Shown one piece after another: positions 5,007-7,079 of a stretch of 7,079 nucleotides of DNA. Position 1 is the stretch's first letter. Each line of letters begins with the position of its first letter. Origin of the DNA: Desulfurococcales archaeon (GTDB lineage Archaea; Thermoproteota; Thermoprotei_A; Sulfolobales; Desulfurococcaceae); assembly GCA_027083045.1 (NCBI GenBank), contig JALWQP010000040.1, forward strand, positions 1-7,079, written 5' to 3'. The notes under the pieces were generated by a model. The model had not been told where the DNA came from, searched no databases, and saw only the letters and a program-made list of their open reading frames with translations. Made by a program: the position numbers and the translations under genes.

Positions 5007-6388
5007 TATAGTGCATCCTCCCTTAACTCGTCAATATATTCGTCCAAAAGCTCTACCCTAGGCTGTAATCCTTTGAAATGAGGTGTTACAATATACTCCC
5101 TAGCACGTTCTACAAGTAGTTTTTTCGCATCCGAATATCTCCGCATTGATAAGGACATTAGTTCTCCCTTATCATTTATCCATGGGCCAAAACTATTTCT
5201 AATAACATGAGATCTGATGAAGCTATGCACTCGTTTCAAACTATATGGTGAAGGCCCGTAATACAGTCTCGGATACGGTTTAGAGCACTCGTCTATTTCA
5301 ACAGCTATGATAGCCAGTTCTTTTTCATCGGTCCATACATCTTGGTCTAATGACATGAAATCGAAGTTCTTCAGTACCTTTGATGCTCTATCAGCTATTC
5401 TCTGAAGCTCTCCCCACAGAACATCCGGGGGCAGCTGTTCTTTCACCGGGAGAATAATGAGAACAATACATCTCCTTCTTATTTGCTCACGCAATAAATC
5501 CTTATCAGTCCCTCCCTTATCTGGTGGGAAGAAATATTCGATCCTTGGATTCGTAAGGTAGCAGTAGCTAGCAATTTTCATAGTAATAACACTCTTCAGC
5601 GAAACCGCGGCGGCAACGTTCCGTTTCGGATCAACGGGATCAGGTACATACATTGGACAGTCAGGATACCTTCTAACCATCTTCTCAAAAACCTTATCAA
5701 AATCTATGTTGTCCCCTAATGTATTTATCTTAACAGGGAGTTTCCAGTGCCTGGCCCCCCTCAATAGGTCTCTGAAGCCATCATGGGCTATTATGAGAAG
5801 CTCACATAAATAGCCGGAGAAACCCCTTGTTTTTATCTCTGCACCATATATTCCTAAACTCTTCAAGAATTTCTTTAATAGTCTGACGTGGTCTTTCAGT
5901 TCATCTCTAAGGCTCTCTCTAACGTATTTTGTATGGAACGGTGTCCTATCCACTGCTGTCCTTATTTCCGAGGGATCATCTAGTTTGAAAGCAGGAACGA
6001 GATCTACTTCAACATCATCAATTATAACCCTAACATAAGGGTGTTCTGCATATCTTATCGTGTATTTGTCAAATTTCTCCGCCGCTTCAAGCAGTATTTT
6101 GAAGCCTTTTCCTTTAAGTTCATCCACACTCCAAGTCTTTGGGAAGAGAACGAAAACATCCATATCCCTTTCTCCGCTTAGCCAGGTATCATGCGCAATG
6201 CTTCCCTGTAGCGTGATCTCTGCTTCAACACCGTATTTATCAAGGATGGAAGAGATTGTTCCCCTAATTTTATTGAAAACCCTTTTCATTAAATCGTATT
6301 CAGAGGCCTTAGGCTTGATCTGTTCTAAGACTTTTTTCTCAACACATGTTAGTGGCTCAGTCAATTGCCCGGACCTTGCAGACATCAT
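4949..6388 (-). CDS. cca: CCA-adding enzyme (tRNA nucleotidyltransferase), archaeal class I
   Basis: This enzyme builds or repairs the 3'-terminal CCA of tRNAs from CTP and ATP without a nucleic acid template. The 479-aa length fits the archaeal class. The nucleotidyltransferase signature is GS-x3-DTWLSGERDMDVF (62-79), with catalytic D75 and D77 and the third carboxylate D129 in VEVDLVPAF. Family-typical RTPFHTKYV (148-156), RGFSGYLCELLI (188-199) and PDPVDPKRNVAAAVS follow, then the body and tail domains. The ATGATG start at 6388/6385 lies within the end of thpR (32-nt overlap), indicating co-transcription and translational coupling; no strong ribosome binding site is visible. A TTG at residue 9 overlapping the thpR stop is an alternative. 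The nearby tRNA-Pro lacks an encoded CCA and would be a substrate. Confidence 0.97.
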   Translation of the reverse strand: MMSARSGQLTEPLTCVEKKVLEQIKPKASEYDLMKRVFNKIRGTISSILDKYGVEAEITLQGSIAHDTWLSGERDMDVFVLFPKTWSVDELKGKGFKILLEAAEKFDKYTIRYAEHPYVRVIIDDVEVDLVPAFKLDDPSEIRTAVDRTPFHTKYVRESLRDELKDHVRLLKKFLKSLGIYGAEIKTRGFSGYLCELLIIAHDGFRDLLRGARHWKLPVKINTLGDNIDFDKVFEKMVRRYPDCPMYVPDPVDPKRNVAAAVSLKSVITMKIASYCYLTNPRIEYFFPPDKGGTDKDLLREQIRRRCIVLIILPVKEQLPPDVLWGELQRIADRASKVLKNFDFMSLDQDVWTDEKELAIIAVEIDECSKPYPRLYYGPSPYSLKRVHSFIRSHVIRNSFGPWINDKGELMSLSMRRYSDAKKLLVERAREYIVTPHFKGLQPRVELLDEYIDELREDALYWLALFVRKRPYWMDYCIE

Positions 6389-6929
6389 TGTATATTGGTC
6401 CTTGAGGCGTCAATATGCTTCTCTTCAATACTAACTCATTTACCATGAATTCCCCGAAATCTTGATCTGCTACAGAGTCGATGATCTTAATTAGTGATTG
6501 TATGTTTCTGCCGCTACGTACACGGGCGAGAGTTATGTGTGGTATGAACTTCTCCCTCTGGGGAGGAATATGTAGTCTTCTCAATATCTTCTCTACATCG
6601 TCATGTAATCTTGAGAGCTCCTCTACTCCTTCATCGACTCCGGCCCATATCACGCGTGGCCTATGAATGGTCGGAAATACGCCGATACCCTTAACCCGTA
6701 CCTTGAAGGGAGAGAATTTGAGCTCTTTCAAGTAATCACATATCTCGTAGACCAGGGTTGAGGGTATCTCGCCTATGAAGCGTAAAGTTATATGCATGTT
6801 CTCGCGTGACACAGGTTTGAGATCCGCCCTAGACTCCAATAACAGGTCGCGTGCCCTGACGAGTTTCTCGAGAACATCATCGTTAGTAATATCGACCGCG
6901 ATAAATACTCTCATGTAATCTCTCGGCAA
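6357..6929 (-). CDS. thpR: RNA 2',3'-cyclic phosphodiesterase / 2'-5' RNA ligase, ThpR (LigT) family
   Basis: ThpR proteins are two-histidine phosphoesterases that open 2',3'-cyclic phosphates at RNA ends and can join tRNA halves through 2'-5' bonds in vitro. Both catalytic motifs are present: H46-I-T48-L in NMHITLRFIG and H131-I-T133-L in IPHITLARV. The N-terminus MRVFIAVD and the 185-190 aa length fit the family. The start is uncertain. ATG at 6914 gives the usual MRVFIA N-terminus. The in-frame TTG at 6929 has GGTGAG at 6940-6935, only 5 nt upstream, while that motif would be 20 nt from the ATG, so the TTG with five extra residues (MPRDY) has the better ribosome binding site. It is the first gene of the minus-strand cluster and overlaps cca; pairing of ligT and cca is recurrent in archaea. 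Confidence 0.95.
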   Translation of the reverse strand: MPRDYMRVFIAVDITNDDVLEKLVRARDLLLESRADLKPVSRENMHITLRFIGEIPSTLVYEICDYLKELKFSPFKVRVKGIGVFPTIHRPRVIWAGVDEGVEELSRLHDDVEKILRRLHIPPQREKFIPHITLARVRSGRNIQSLIKIIDSVADQDFGEFMVNELVLKRSILTPQGPIYNDVCKVRAID

Positions 6930-6969
6930 AACCGCTCACCCTGCTCTTCACTTAAACCTTTAATACTAG

Positions 6970-6994
6970 TGAGAAACATTAAATTGGTTTCTCA
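6970..6994. promoter_or_regulatory. 8-bp inverted repeat bracketing a TATA-like box in a divergent promoter region
   Basis: TGAGAAAC (6970-6977) and GTTTCTCA (6987-6994) are exact reverse complements with a 9-nt spacer ATTAAATTG. ATTAAAT would serve as the TATA box for the plus-strand gene starting at 7019, with a start near 7005. On the minus strand, ATTAAAGGTTTAAG at about 6965-6952 is the candidate box for thpR. The repeat may be an operator controlling one or both directions. Confidence 0.45.
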
Positions 6995-7018
6995 AAAATC
7001 CTTGATTAGGGCTGTGGA

Positions 7019-7079
7019 ATGAACAATAGGTTGCGCAGAAAGCTGAGATTTCTCCTGGTTACAGGTATGCCTGGTGCAG
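7019..7079 (+). CDS. P-loop nucleotide-binding protein, 3' truncated by the window edge
   Basis: From ATG 7019 the frame reads MNNRLRRKLRFLLVTGMPGA and continues off the edge. LLVTGMPGA is the start of a Walker A loop (GxPGxGK[ST]) on a first beta strand near the N-terminus. It is the arrangement of archaeal nucleoside/adenylate-kinase-like proteins, including the dephospho-CoA-kinase-related UPF0200 group, whose members begin with VTGMPGSGKS. Only 20 residues are visible and the catalytic Lys is outside, so the family is tentative. An in-frame stop at 7007-7009 limits the start to ATG 7019 or later. It is divergent from thpR with an 89-bp shared region; no strong ribosome binding site precedes the ATG. 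Confidence 0.65.
   Translation, partial: MNNRLRRKLRFLLVTGMPGA

Noticed and set aside
6060..6434. 124-codon plus-strand frame
   Set aside because: Antisense shadow of cca and the end of thpR; Ser/Leu-rich composition typical of such shadows.

Overview
The window looks like chromosomal DNA from a hyperthermophilic crenarchaeon, probably Desulfurococcales-like. The grounds are an archaeal MCM helicase carrying an intein, a tRNA gene interrupted by a short intron at position 37/38 and lacking an encoded CCA tail, Shine-Dalgarno motifs of the GGTGA/GGAG type, TATA-type promoters, T-rich termination signals, and an archaeal class I CCA-adding enzyme next to a ThpR-type 2'-5' RNA ligase. Genus and species cannot be set from this sequence.

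Left part, 1-2811, plus strand: the 3' two thirds of the replicative helicase gene mcm, open at the left edge. A 420-codon intein (333-1592) sits just after the Walker B segment, inside the conserved EQQ|T sequence. It has Ser as residue 1, HN at its C-terminus and Thr as the +1 residue. Its central domain looks like a decayed LAGLIDADG endonuclease. An 87-residue protein of unknown function with its own strong ribosome binding site follows.

Middle part, 2812-4228: a minus-strand ArsR-family regulator with a palindromic site in its promoter; then a minus-strand tRNA-Pro(GGG) gene with a 35-nt intron whose loop is complementary over 11 nt to the D-arm of the same tRNA; then a 276-bp non-coding stretch with six copies of TAATACC, several abutting TATA-like boxes and two forming a symmetric 46-bp dyad around ATTTTAAAAT; then a plus-strand 96-residue zinc-ribbon protein.

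Right part, 4194-7079: a minus-strand cluster of overlapping genes, thpR, cca and an archaeal protein-kinase-like gene. Two of the three concern RNA ends, and cca is needed to complete tRNAs such as the tRNA-Pro here. Divergent from it, a P-loop protein of the VTGMPGAG type starts at 7019 and runs off the right edge. The shared promoter region holds an 8-bp inverted repeat bracketing a TATA-like box.

No insertion sequences, CRISPR arrays or phage genes were seen. The unusual elements are the intein, the tRNA intron and the regulatory DNA at 3662-3937.
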